From positions 1 through 40,063 of the forward strand of contig CAJFNC010000017.1 of assembly GCA_904393835.1 (NCBI GenBank): a DNA stretch of 40,063 bases, read 5' to 3'. Numbering within the stretch: the stretch's first letter is position 1; each line of letters begins with the position of its first letter. This document shows, in pieces, positions 15,004 to 22,832 of this stretch. Under the pieces are notes generated by a model. That model did no database searches. It was not told the DNA's origin and saw nothing but the letters and a program-made list of their open reading frames with translations. The translations under genes and the position numbers were made by a program. The stretch comes from an uncultured Ruminococcus sp. (GTDB lineage: Bacteria; Bacillota; Clostridia; Oscillospirales; Acutalibacteraceae).

Positions 15004-15131
15004 TTTAAAGCTTAGCTTTTATCAAAGCAAGCAGTGCATTGTGCTGTAAATTCAGCGGGGAGTATTGTGCCGCTGAATTTTAATGCCTGACGTCGCCTTT
15101 AGAGGCGGTGGACATTATCCTGTTTGCTATA
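15004..15131 (+). repeat. ~125-bp stem-loop repeat, copy 3
   Basis: Blocks: TTAAAGCTTAGCTTTTATCAA, GCAGTGC..GTGCTGT hairpin, AAATTCAGC paired with GCTGAATTTT, GCCTTTAGAGGC hairpin, TGTTTGCTATA end. It lies in the divergent gap between the lipoprotein and DUF2804 genes, its left end 10 bases from the lipoprotein start codon, and does not touch a stop codon. Confidence 0.85.
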
Positions 15132-15184
15132 ATATATATGTCGTATAAATTTTTTTATTACGATTTACAGTTTTGTTAAAATTC

Positions 15185-15213
15185 TTGAAAAGCATTATTA
15201 TTTTTGATATATT
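15185..15213 (+). promoter_or_regulatory. Promoter of the DUF2804 gene
   Basis: TTGAAA, 17-base spacer, TATATT, ending 31 bases before the start codon. Confidence 0.55.
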
Positions 15214-15244
15214 TATAGTGTGTTTATGAAAAGGAGTGTTTCAA

Positions 15245-16252
15245 TTGCAAAAATTAATAACCGAAAAATGCAATATTTTTGAAAGCAACGGTGAAGTAAT
15301 GCAGGCAGGCTATGCCTGTTCGCCTGTTTTTAAGAATAATGCGGATAAAAGCAGCACTTACGGCAAACACAGCGAATACAAAAGCTATTTTGTGAGCAAC
15401 GATGAAGTTGCCTTATATATTTTAATCGAAAATCTGCCTAAAACGGCAAATGTAAAAATTGCGGTTGCCGACCTTAAACGCGGCGGTATTATAAGCGACT
15501 TTTGCACCAAGCACTATTTTTTTGTTAAAAACAGCTACTGCTTTGACAATATTAAAAATGATTATATTTTTGAAGACGAAAAAATCCAGCTCAGAATTAT
15601 GAGCACTTCCGACGGAATATACATAAAATGCGATTTTATCGACTTTAACGGTTCAAAAAATCTGTATGTAAACCTGAATCTATCTCCGATAAACTCTGAC
15701 GGACTTTATCAGCTTGCTCCGTTTGAAAGAAACAGACGCTATTTTTATTATAAACAATTTGAGCCCAAGTACTCCGCAAACGGTGTAATCCACGTAGGCG
15801 GAATCGAATATAAAATTGAGGATGGCAGTACAAACGCATACGTTGACACTATGCGTTTTTCAAAACCTCGTCCTCACAACTATCAAAGGCTCAGCGCCTG
15901 CACAAAAATCGGAGATATAAATTTTGCGTTGTGTCTGGCAAGTCGAGTCGGGGACAACCGCTATGGCAATGAAAACTGCTTTTTTATTGACGGCAAACTT
16001 GAAAAGCTGTCTCAGATTAACGTGAAAGGAACTTCCGGCAGGCTTGACCGCCCGTGGTATTTTTCGGCGGGAATTTCTGCCGTTGACATTACCTTTAAGC
16101 CGTTTACAATAAAAAAAGAGCCGTTTTGTGCCGTTATGGAAAAAACTACAATTATTTTCGGCAGGCTTTACGGAGAGCTTAAGCGAGTTGACTACGAAAT
16201 GCCGCTTGTGCTTGACAACTTATTGGCTCATATGATTTTTGCAGAAATATAA
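15245..16252 (+). CDS. DUF2804 family protein
   Basis: 335-residue cytoplasmic protein. The resemblance to DUF2804 rests on the N-terminal GYACSPVF element, the central two beta-rich halves, and the C-terminal run with GNENCFFIDGKLEKLSQI, then WYFSAGISAVDITFKPF. The fold is related to lipocalin-like or carotenoid-hydratase-like proteins, but no function is established. The start is TTG 15245: a GTG at 15236 overlaps the AAGGAG ribosome binding site and is rejected. Its last codon and stop (ATA TAA) merge into repeat copy 4. Confidence 0.7.
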   Translation: MQKLITEKCNIFESNGEVMQAGYACSPVFKNNADKSSTYGKHSEYKSYFVSNDEVALYILIENLPKTANVKIAVADLKRGGIISDFCTKHYFFVKNSYCFDNIKNDYIFEDEKIQLRIMSTSDGIYIKCDFIDFNGSKNLYVNLNLSPINSDGLYQLAPFERNRRYFYYKQFEPKYSANGVIHVGGIEYKIEDGSTNAYVDTMRFSKPRPHNYQRLSACTKIGDINFALCLASRVGDNRYGNENCFFIDGKLEKLSQINVKGTSGRLDRPWYFSAGISAVDITFKPFTIKKEPFCAVMEKTTIIFGRLYGELKRVDYEMPLVLDNLLAHMIFAEI

Positions 16253-16376
16253 CAAACAGGACAATGTCCCTCGCCTCTATAGGCAGGGGCATTATCAAAA
16301 TGCAGCAGCGCGATACTCCCCACTGCATTTACAGCGAAATGCGCTGCTTGCTTTGATAAAAGCAAAACTTTGAAAA
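16249..16376 (-). repeat. ~125-bp stem-loop repeat, copy 4 (inverted)
   Basis: Read on the minus strand it has all family blocks. The third stem is AAATGCAG / CTGCATTT where the other copies have AAATTCAG / CTGAATTT, so both arms changed together. The right end supplies the TAA stop of the DUF2804 gene (16250-16252). Confidence 0.88.
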
Positions 16377-16384
16377 GGATATAA

Positions 16385-16412
16385 AAAATCCCGTGAAAAC
16401 TCACGGGATTTT
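16385..16412. terminator. Bidirectional intrinsic terminator
   Basis: AAAATCCCGTGA / TCACGGGATTTT stem with an AAAC loop. Serves the small membrane protein gene on the minus strand and could serve DUF2804 on the plus strand. Confidence 0.8.
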
Positions 16413-16413
16413 A

Positions 16414-16890
16414 TTAATGCTTTGATTCTTTATTAGGCTCTCTGTCGTTTAACCTTGCCATCATTGCATATGATGTTATAAAGCAGATAATTACGTAAAA
16501 AATAAGTGAGAACATTGAACCGATAGAGATAAAGTTCATAGTTACAATTGTGAGAATTGAAATTACACCCAAAAGGCAACAGATGATTGACACGACATTT
16601 TTGAGGTTACGCTCTTTGTCCAATGCGCAAAAGAAGAATCCTACTATCGGAATTAACAGAAATATAAAGTAAAACGGAGCGTATGCCTGAAAAGCGCCGC
16701 TTGCCGTACCCTCGGGAAATTCACCGCCGATGTAGCCGAACATATCAAAAACCGTTGCATAAAAGTAATTGCCGTCTGATTTAGGAATTGCCACAAATGT
16801 CCATGTACACCAAAAAATCTGCACAAGGTACAGCACACACTGTGTTATTCTTAATCTTTTTCTTATTTTATTCTCTTTTATCTTTATCAT
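16414..16890 (-). CDS. Small four-helix membrane protein, unknown function
   Basis: 158 residues, basic N-terminus MIKIKENKIRKRLR, then four hydrophobic helices (roughly 14-36, 68-90, 98-118 and 122-144) and a polar tail ending NKESKH. I recognise no family. Divergent from the GH13 gene with which it shares an overlapping promoter region. Stop codon adjacent to a bidirectional terminator. Confidence 0.7.
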   Translation of the reverse strand: MIKIKENKIRKRLRITQCVLYLVQIFWCTWTFVAIPKSDGNYFYATVFDMFGYIGGEFPEGTASGAFQAYAPFYFIFLLIPIVGFFFCALDKERNLKNVVSIICCLLGVISILTIVTMNFISIGSMFSLIFYVIICFITSYAMMARLNDREPNKESKH

Positions 16891-16921
16891 ATTTGCCTCC
16901 GTAAATATTGATTACTTGACT

Positions 16922-16950
16922 ATTTTAACACAAATTCTGCGATTGTACAA
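16922..16950 (-). promoter_or_regulatory. Promoter of the small membrane protein gene
   Basis: Minus strand TTGTAC (16950-16945), 17-base spacer, TAAAAT (16927-16922). Its -35 box overlaps the -35 box of the opposite promoter through the palindrome TTGTACAA. Confidence 0.6.
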
Positions 16951-16971
16951 TAGATATTTTAATGATATAAT
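16943..16971 (+). promoter_or_regulatory. Promoter of the GH13 gene
   Basis: TTGTAC, 17-base spacer, TATAAT; ends 23 bases before the ATG. Shares the TTGTACAA palindrome (16943-16950) with the divergent promoter. Confidence 0.65.
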
Positions 16972-16994
16972 ATGACTGTAAGGAGTTGATTAAA

Positions 16995-18362
16995 ATGAGT
17001 TTTATCAATGAATCTGTAATTTACAATATTTATCCGCTCGGCTTTTGCGGCGCACCGAGAGAAAATGACGGCAAACTTGTTTACAGGCTTGACAAAATAT
17101 ATGATTGCATAGAGCATATGAAAAAAATGTCTATTAACGCAATAGTGTTTAATCCGCTTTTTGAAAGTTCAAAACACGGTTATGACACAATTGATTACCG
17201 CAAAGTTGACTGTCGCCTGGGAGATAACGAGTCTTTTAAAAGACTTTGTAAGACTCTTCACCAAAACGGTTTTAAAATTTTGCTTGACGGCGTGTTCAAT
17301 CATGTGGGAAGAGATTTTTTCGGATTTAAAGATGTACAGAAAAATCTTTCCGCTTCTCCGTATTGCAGTTGGTTTCAAAATTTGAATTTTGACGGCACCA
17401 GCCCCAAAGGCGACCCGTTTTGGTACGAGGGCTGGGCAGGTCACTATGACTTGGTTAAGCTGAATTTGCAAAATGAAGACGTTGTAAATTATCTTCTTGA
17501 CTCCGTAAAATTCTGGATTGACGAATTTGATATTGACGGCTTGCGCCTTGACGCCGCAGACTGCGTTGACCTTGAATTTTTTAAAAAGCTACGACACACC
17601 TGTAAGTCAAAAAAGCCTGATTTCTGGCTTTACGGTGAAATTACGCACGGTGACTATAACATATGGGCTAATCCTGAAATTCTCGATTCCGTGACCAATT
17701 ATGAGTGCTACAAGGGTATTTACTCAAGTCACAACGACCATAATTATTTTGAAATTGCCCATTCGCTCAACAGGCAGTTTGGTGACGGAGGAATTTACCG
17801 CAATATTTACACTTACAATTTTGTGGATAACCACGATGTTAACCGCGTCGCAAGTATGCTAAAAGACAAAAAACACCTAAACAACGTTTATACACTTATG
17901 TACACAATGCCGGGCGTACCTTCAATTTACTACGGCAGCGAATACGGTATTGAGGGCAAGAGAAACCAGTATGACGACTATGATTTGCGTCCGTGCCTTG
18001 ACCTTAATAACATTCCGAACGCTGACATTGATTTATTTGAGCATATTGTAAAGCTAGGCAAAATCAGACTTGCGCTTAAGGCGTTAAAATACGGAGATTT
18101 TGCCAACGTTAACATTATGAATGAACAGCTTGTTTACAAGCGTTGGACACCTGACCAAACTGTTTTTGTCGCCTTTAATCTAACCGACCATAGCGCCAAT
18201 ATCGGATTTGATACCGGATGCAACGCAAAACTTACGGACGTATTAAACGGCAACGAGGTTATTGATGTTAACGGTTACTGTGAGCTCTGTATAAAACCGT
18301 ACAGTTCAAGAATACTTGTTTTAAATGACGGAAGTTTTAATGTGAACTTTGAAAATAAATAA
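16995..18362 (+). CDS. GH13 alpha-amylase family glycosidase, cytoplasmic
   Basis: 455-residue (beta/alpha)8 glycosidase without signal peptide, so acting on imported alpha-glucans or oligosaccharides. The four GH13 regions are present: DGVFNH (98-103), GLRLDAAD with nucleophile Asp186 (182-189), GEI with acid/base Glu215, and FVDNHD with Asp281. The C-terminal ~70 residues form the usual beta domain. The exact specificity is not clear: maltodextrin glucosidase, cyclomaltodextrinase or amylase are possible. ATG 16995 follows AAGGAG by 9 bases; a TTG at 16986 overlaps the RBS. Convergent with two exported proteins that look connected to starch use. Confidence 0.9.
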   Translation: MSFINESVIYNIYPLGFCGAPRENDGKLVYRLDKIYDCIEHMKKMSINAIVFNPLFESSKHGYDTIDYRKVDCRLGDNESFKRLCKTLHQNGFKILLDGVFNHVGRDFFGFKDVQKNLSASPYCSWFQNLNFDGTSPKGDPFWYEGWAGHYDLVKLNLQNEDVVNYLLDSVKFWIDEFDIDGLRLDAADCVDLEFFKKLRHTCKSKKPDFWLYGEITHGDYNIWANPEILDSVTNYECYKGIYSSHNDHNYFEIAHSLNRQFGDGGIYRNIYTYNFVDNHDVNRVASMLKDKKHLNNVYTLMYTMPGVPSIYYGSEYGIEGKRNQYDDYDLRPCLDLNNIPNADIDLFEHIVKLGKIRLALKALKYGDFANVNIMNEQLVYKRWTPDQTVFVAFNLTDHSANIGFDTGCNAKLTDVLNGNEVIDVNGYCELCIKPYSSRILVLNDGSFNVNFENK

Positions 18363-18452
18363 CAGTCTAATGATTTTAAGATATTTCAATACTGCCAACA
18401 GTTATATCAACAAGTACTTGAACTACAAAATGAAAGTTTAATTTAAGTTTTT

Positions 18453-18478
18453 GCGGACAGCTGAGCTGTCCGCCTTTT
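18453..18478 (+). terminator. Intrinsic terminator of the GH13 gene
   Basis: GCGGACAGCT / AGCTGTCCGC stem with a one-base centre, then CTTTT. Confidence 0.75.
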
Positions 18479-18503
18479 ATCACACAAGACAATTGGCATA
18501 ATA

Positions 18504-18534
18504 AAAAGTCCGAAACACAATGTTTCGGACTTTT
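18504..18534. terminator. Bidirectional terminator between GH13 and surface protein genes
   Basis: Fourteen-base-pair stem, AAAAGTCCGAAACA / TGTTTCGGACTTTT, with a 3-base loop. A-rich left arm and T-rich right arm suit both directions. It ends 33 bases after the stop of the minus-strand gene. Confidence 0.85.
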
Positions 18535-18567
18535 ATTACTGCTTAACTGTTAAAACAATTTAAATAA

Positions 18568-19563
18568 TTAACCGAGTTTCTTTCTTACAAAGAAACATGC
18601 ACCTGAAGCTGATGCAAGAAGAACAAGGAGAACACCTGCGAAAGATGCTGAACCTGTCTGAACTGCACCTGAACCTGTGCCTGATGTGCCGCCGTTGTTA
18701 GCAGGAGTATCAGCTGTTGAACCACTACCTACTGAAGATGTAGGATCTGTTGAAGGCTGACCAACTGTTGTTTCCTGTGTTTCGGGATCATCATCGCCGC
18801 TGTCAGGAGTTGTTGTGGGCTCTGTTGTTGTGGGCTCATCTTCGGTTGAAGGATTCTCAGGCTCATCTTCAGTTGAAGCATTGGGATCGATTACGTGAGT
18901 ATCGCCTGTAAATACTTCACCTGCTGCTTCGGCTTCTTCAAGTGTAGCATATGTACCATACTGACCGTTGCCGTAGTAATAGTACCAATCACCGCCGTAT
19001 GTCTTCTGACCGCTGAGTTCGTTTGTAGAAGTACGTGTAGGATCGCAAACATAAATCATATTGTCAAAGCTGTCTGTACCGTCGGGATAGAGATCGCTTT
19101 CACCGGGATCATAATACTCTGAACCGATGTTAACTGTCTGAGCTGCAAGCTTAAACATAGGATCACTTGAATCCTCACCACCGTTGAAATGGTTGTTCCA
19201 GATGATTGTTGAAACATCAATAGGACAATCTACATAGAAAATACCTTCAACGTCGCTCTTCTGAGCATAGTAACCGGGCCATGGGGGTGAGTCGGGGTTA
19301 GCACCGTCAACAGAGTCGCAAGCATCTGTACCTTCCCACCAGTAAACACCGGCGTGATCTGTTTGATCTTTAATTTCGTCTACCGTCCAAGCTGAAGGCA
19401 TATAGAAGTAATATCTGTTTGTGCCGACATCTTGCTTTACTTCTTCTGAGGGATAATAACAACCCTCAGAATCAACCGCAGCTGAAACGCTTGCTACTGC
19501 AACAGCAGCCATTGAAATAACAAGCATTGCAGCTGTTAAAAGGCTGATTAATTTCTTTGTCAT
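18568..19563 (-). CDS. Exported surface protein, starch-binding (CBM26-like) region and sorting-signal-like tail
   Basis: 331 residues. Signal peptide MTKKLISLLTAAMLVISMAAVAVASVSA, then an aromatic-rich beta region with NRYYFYMPSAWTVDEI, YWWEG, PPWPGYY and IIWNNHFNGG..AQTVNIG. This order (Trp/Tyr strands, WPG, asparagine turn, QTV) resembles CBM26-type starch-binding modules. A Thr/Pro/Glu/Asp linker (about 230-290) leads to QTGSASFAGVLLVLLASASGACFFVRKK, a degenerate sortase-type signal: short TG motif, hydrophobic helix, basic end. ATG 19563 has GGAGGAG seven bases before it; an upstream in-frame ATG at 19578 overlaps the RBS. The starch-binding call is by eye and unproven. The cohesin-like gene lies upstream on the same strand. 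Confidence 0.75.
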   Translation of the reverse strand: MTKKLISLLTAAMLVISMAAVAVASVSAAVDSEGCYYPSEEVKQDVGTNRYYFYMPSAWTVDEIKDQTDHAGVYWWEGTDACDSVDGANPDSPPWPGYYAQKSDVEGIFYVDCPIDVSTIIWNNHFNGGEDSSDPMFKLAAQTVNIGSEYYDPGESDLYPDGTDSFDNMIYVCDPTRTSTNELSGQKTYGGDWYYYYGNGQYGTYATLEEAEAAGEVFTGDTHVIDPNASTEDEPENPSTEDEPTTTEPTTTPDSGDDDPETQETTVGQPSTDPTSSVGSGSTADTPANNGGTSGTGSGAVQTGSASFAGVLLVLLASASGACFFVRKKLG

Positions 19564-19711
19564 TTTAATCTCCTCCATTTATTTTCCGATATTAATTAAT
19601 CGGTTGGTATTATTATATAATAATTGACAAAAAAAATCAATTATTCTTGCAATAAATTTATTGGTGTGTTTTTCACAAAATTTAAAATAACGTTTTGTGC
19701 AACTTGCTTCA

Positions 19712-20548
19712 TTATTGACTTTGCTCGTTATTATCTGCTGAATTTTGCGACCGGTTTCCGCCTTTTTTCCTTATAATCAAAATAATTACTACGGCTGCAA
19801 CAATCACAACTATCGCCGCAATGTACAAAATTGTGGTAAGCTGATTTGAACTGCCGTCTTTTGTTACATCAACAACGTTTTCATTAACATTGGTTCCGAC
19901 TGCAATTTCAGTTTGTCTCTCGCCCAAAACAGACTGGTGTTCATCATCCTGTTGTGGGCTGTTCTCCTCGCCTTTGCCGTCAATATAGTTGACAATTCCG
20001 CCCTGGTACTTATCGGCAACCGATTGGTCGCTGTTGATTTCAGGGGCTTTATCGCTTACAACCACTTCGTCGTTTACAGTAATACTGTATGTCCAGGTGT
20101 AAGACTTAAGGTAAGTCATATCATCACCGTACATTTCGCTGACAAACTGTGTAATATCTGTTTCGCCGCCTTTTACAACCTCAAAATCCATCGACATAAA
20201 CTTTGCTTTTTTAGAAAAGTCTGCCGGACTGTTGATATTGGTCCAATTGACGGCAATCTCATTTTCAAGATTAGGATTTTGTACAACTCCGTCAAATTTT
20301 TCGTAGCTCAGAGAATCTTTGTCGAGCTTTAAATATTCGTCGTCATAAAAAACGCTGAGCTGAAAACCTATTATTGTTTCTTTTGTATCAGCCAGATACA
20401 TAGTGTACCTTATTTTATCACCCACATTTACTTTGGCATCAGAATTGATTGTTAATTCGGTATCAGCCGCGAAACAATCAATTGAAAAGCTTGCAGTTGC
20501 AAAAATCAAAGCAAACAGAGACGATAAAATTTTTATTGTATGTTTCAT
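19712..20548 (-). CDS. Membrane-anchored protein with one cohesin-like domain
   Basis: 278 residues. Signal peptide MKHTIKILSSLFALIFATASFSIDCFA, then about 130 residues with a cohesin-type jelly-roll pattern: NVGDKIRYTMYLADTKETIIGFQLSVFYDD near the start, YLKLDKDSLSY, then FMSMDFEVVKGGETDI. The next ~60 residues are a polar linker, followed by a single membrane helix (TTILYIAAIVVIVAAVVIILIIR, about 236-258) and a short charged tail. Cohesins bind dockerin-bearing enzymes, so this could be a cell-surface anchor for glycoside hydrolases. No dockerin protein is in this window. ATG 20548 follows AAAGGAA. Adjacent to the starch-binding-like surface protein on the same strand. Confidence 0.75.
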   Translation of the reverse strand: MKHTIKILSSLFALIFATASFSIDCFAADTELTINSDAKVNVGDKIRYTMYLADTKETIIGFQLSVFYDDEYLKLDKDSLSYEKFDGVVQNPNLENEIAVNWTNINSPADFSKKAKFMSMDFEVVKGGETDITQFVSEMYGDDMTYLKSYTWTYSITVNDEVVVSDKAPEINSDQSVADKYQGGIVNYIDGKGEENSPQQDDEHQSVLGERQTEIAVGTNVNENVVDVTKDGSSNQLTTILYIAAIVVIVAAVVIILIIRKKGGNRSQNSADNNEQSQ

Positions 20549-20685
20549 AATTTCATTCCTTTGCATATAACATAAAATCATATAATAATTAATTATATAT
20601 CAAAACCCCTCAAATTTCAATCAAAAATCAATCAATTTTTAAAATAATTTATGGATATTTATTATGAGTTTTGTAAAGGAACATA

Positions 20686-20707
20686 GCCCCTCCAAAAAAG
20701 GAGGGGC
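20686..20707 (-). other. Strong hairpin after ptsI, possible terminator without T-tract
   Basis: GCCCCTCC / GGAGGGGC with an A6 loop, 33 bases past the ptsI stop on the minus strand. No run of T follows in either direction, so it may act as an mRNA 3'-end stabiliser instead. Confidence 0.45.
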
Positions 20708-20740
20708 GCTGCGTAACTGCATAATGGTATAATAAACAAA

Positions 20741-22450
20741 TTAAATAACCGTACTAAGATAGTCTGTTATTTCTTTTTCTGTATCAAGACTCATTACCTT
20801 TTGGGTTACTTTATCTGCCTTTTCTTTTGTCCAGGTAGAAATTACTTTTCTGACCTTTAAAACAGACGGAGCGGAAACACTGAATTCCGTAAGTCCGAAT
20901 GAAATAAGTAACGGAATCATCATTTCGTTTGCGGCTGCCTCTCCGCACATACCGACCGGGATATTATTTTGCACGCCGCATTCAATAATGTATTTAATGA
21001 GGCGGAGTACGCTTGGCTGTAACGGAGAATATAAATATGAAACGTTGCTGTTTCCACGGTCACAAGCCATTGTATAGCCGGTAAGGTCGTTTGTACCAAT
21101 GCTGAAAAAGTCAGCTTCTTTTGCAAGTTTATCTGCTATTACCGCCGCTGCCGATGTTTCCATCATAACGCCGACAGCAATGTTTTTATCGTATTTAATA
21201 TCGGCTTCGTCAAGTTCTTTTTTTACCTCTTCTACAAGCGCTTTACCCTGCCTGAGCTCTTCAACACAGGTTACAAGCGGGAACATAATTTTAATATTTC
21301 CGAATGCACTTGCCCTGAGAATAGCTCTTATCTGAGATTTAAAAAGATCTTTGTTTTTTAGGCAAAAGCGAATTGCTCTGAATCCCATAAACGGGTTTTC
21401 TTCTTTTTCAAGTCCGAGGTAAGGAATTTCCTTGTCGCCGCCGATGTCAAGTGTTCTGATAATTAAAGGCTTATCCTTCAAAATCAGAGCTGCTTTTTTA
21501 TAAGCTTCAAACTGCTCGTCCTCGGTCGGAACCGAAGTTCTGTCCATAAACAGAAACTCTGTTCTGAACAAACCGACGCCTTCACCGTCACATTCGATTG
21601 CTTTTGCTGCATCGTCGGGTTTTCCGATGTTACAAACAAGTTCATACTCTGTGCCGCTTGCGTCGAGAGTCTCTTTACCCCTGTAATTTTCAAGTTCGCG
21701 ACGAACCTGTAAAAATTGCGAACGCTTTTCGTTGTACTTTTCAACCTCAGCTTGATCGGGATTTATAATTACGTCGCCTGCACATCCGTCAACAATTACG
21801 TCATCACCCGTTTTTAGCTGAGAAATCACTCCGTCAACGCTGAGAACGGCAGGAATTTCAAGAGCTCTTGCCAAAATGGCGCTGTGGGAGGTTTTTCCTC
21901 CCGTTTCGGTAATAATACCGACAATATTGTCTTTGTTGATGCCCGCAGTTACCGAGGGGGTCAATTCGTGCGCTGCAAGAATCGTTCCCTTGGGAGCGTC
22001 GCTGACCCTGACCTCCTGTACACCGAGCAATACCGAAAGCACGCCGGACTTAATGTCTCTAACGTCAGCCGCACGCTGTTTAGTGAGCTCATCATCAGTA
22101 GCCGAGAACATCGCAATAAACATATCGCACATTTGCTCCAAAGCTGCTTCGGCACATTGTCCGCCTTCAATAAGCTTTTCAATTTCACCGCTGAGATACG
22201 GGTCTTTTATGATCTGAATATGACCTTCAAGAATTTCTGCCTCTTTTTCACCCGCAGATTTTCTGAGCTGCTCAGCCTGCTTCAGCGTATTGTTGCAAAA
22301 CACTTCGACAGCATCTTTAAATCTTTTTAATTCAGCGTCGGTGTCGGTTACAGTTTTCGGAGTGTACTCCAAAGAGTTCTCCTCAATTATCATTACCTTT
22401 CCGATTCCGATACCTTCGGATGCGGCTGTTCCGTGTAACATATTATTCAC
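20741..22450 (-). CDS. ptsI: PTS enzyme I (phosphoenolpyruvate-protein phosphotransferase)
   Basis: 569-residue cytoplasmic general PTS enzyme that takes phosphate from PEP and passes it to HPr. The active-site His189 lies in TETGGKTSHSAILAR. The C-terminal PEP-binding half carries GLFRTEFLFMD (about 287-297), RTLDIGGDK, and GVMMETSAAAV..DFFSIGTNDLTGYTMACDR. Normal family length. AGAGGTG precedes the ATG. Last gene of the operon fruR-fruK-fruA-ptsH-ptsI, 26 bases after ptsH. Confidence 0.97.
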   Translation of the reverse strand: MNNMLHGTAASEGIGIGKVMIIEENSLEYTPKTVTDTDAELKRFKDAVEVFCNNTLKQAEQLRKSAGEKEAEILEGHIQIIKDPYLSGEIEKLIEGGQCAEAALEQMCDMFIAMFSATDDELTKQRAADVRDIKSGVLSVLLGVQEVRVSDAPKGTILAAHELTPSVTAGINKDNIVGIITETGGKTSHSAILARALEIPAVLSVDGVISQLKTGDDVIVDGCAGDVIINPDQAEVEKYNEKRSQFLQVRRELENYRGKETLDASGTEYELVCNIGKPDDAAKAIECDGEGVGLFRTEFLFMDRTSVPTEDEQFEAYKKAALILKDKPLIIRTLDIGGDKEIPYLGLEKEENPFMGFRAIRFCLKNKDLFKSQIRAILRASAFGNIKIMFPLVTCVEELRQGKALVEEVKKELDEADIKYDKNIAVGVMMETSAAAVIADKLAKEADFFSIGTNDLTGYTMACDRGNSNVSYLYSPLQPSVLRLIKYIIECGVQNNIPVGMCGEAAANEMMIPLLISFGLTEFSVSAPSVLKVRKVISTWTKEKADKVTQKVMSLDTEKEITDYLSTVI

Positions 22451-22476
22451 CTCTGAAAATTAGAGTAAGCAAAAAA

Positions 22477-22740
22477 TTATTCGCCGAGACCGCTTTCGAT
22501 AAGCTTTACTGCCTCTGCGAGAGCTTCGTTTTCATCTACGCCGTCGCAGACGATTTCAATTTCACTGCCGCATTTGATGCAGGCTGCAATAATATTCAAA
22601 AGGCTCTTGCCGTTGTAATCATTTCCGTTGAATTTGATTGTAATTTCACAAGCGTATTTGCCCATTGCAGTAGAAAATACCGATGCGGGACGCATATGAA
22701 AGCCCTGAGCGTTTGCAAGTGTAATTTTTTTTGATACCAT
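22477..22740 (-). CDS. ptsH: PTS phosphocarrier protein HPr
   Basis: 87-residue phosphocarrier. His15 lies in AQGFHMRPAS, the phosphate relay site. Ser46 lies in DYNGKSLLNI, the site phosphorylated by HPr kinase in Firmicutes for catabolite control. This HPr sits in the fructose operon, between fruA and ptsI. It could be the cell's general HPr or a fructose-specific one; because Ser46 is kept and enzyme I is next to it, the general role is likely. RBS GGAG in front of the ATG. Confidence 0.97.
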   Translation of the reverse strand: MVSKKITLANAQGFHMRPASVFSTAMGKYACEITIKFNGNDYNGKSLLNIIAACIKCGSEIEIVCDGVDENEALAEAVKLIESGLGE

Positions 22741-22762
22741 AGTAATTTCTCCTTTTTATTGC

Positions 22763-22793
22763 CGGGTGTTTCGCAGTATATACAACAAACTGT
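22763..22793 (-). other. Intercistronic hairpin between fruA and ptsH
   Basis: CGGGTGTTTCGCAG / CTGTGAAACACCCG, a 14-base-pair stem with one G-T pair, in the 92-base gap. No T-tract follows on the minus strand. It could stabilise the ptsH-ptsI end of the mRNA after cleavage, giving more HPr and EI than FruA. Confidence 0.65.
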
Positions 22794-22832
22794 GAAACAC
22801 CCGACAAAAATTTATTCATTATTAATATTATA

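Noticed and set aside
19913..20332. 139-codon plus-strand frame opposite the cohesin-like gene
   Set aside because: Lies entirely within a gene with signal peptide and domain pattern on the other strand; no start signal of its own.
21884..22330. 148-codon open frame on the plus strand opposite ptsI
   Set aside because: Antisense shadow of a well-conserved gene; no RBS, no recognisable domain, composition follows the codon structure of ptsI.
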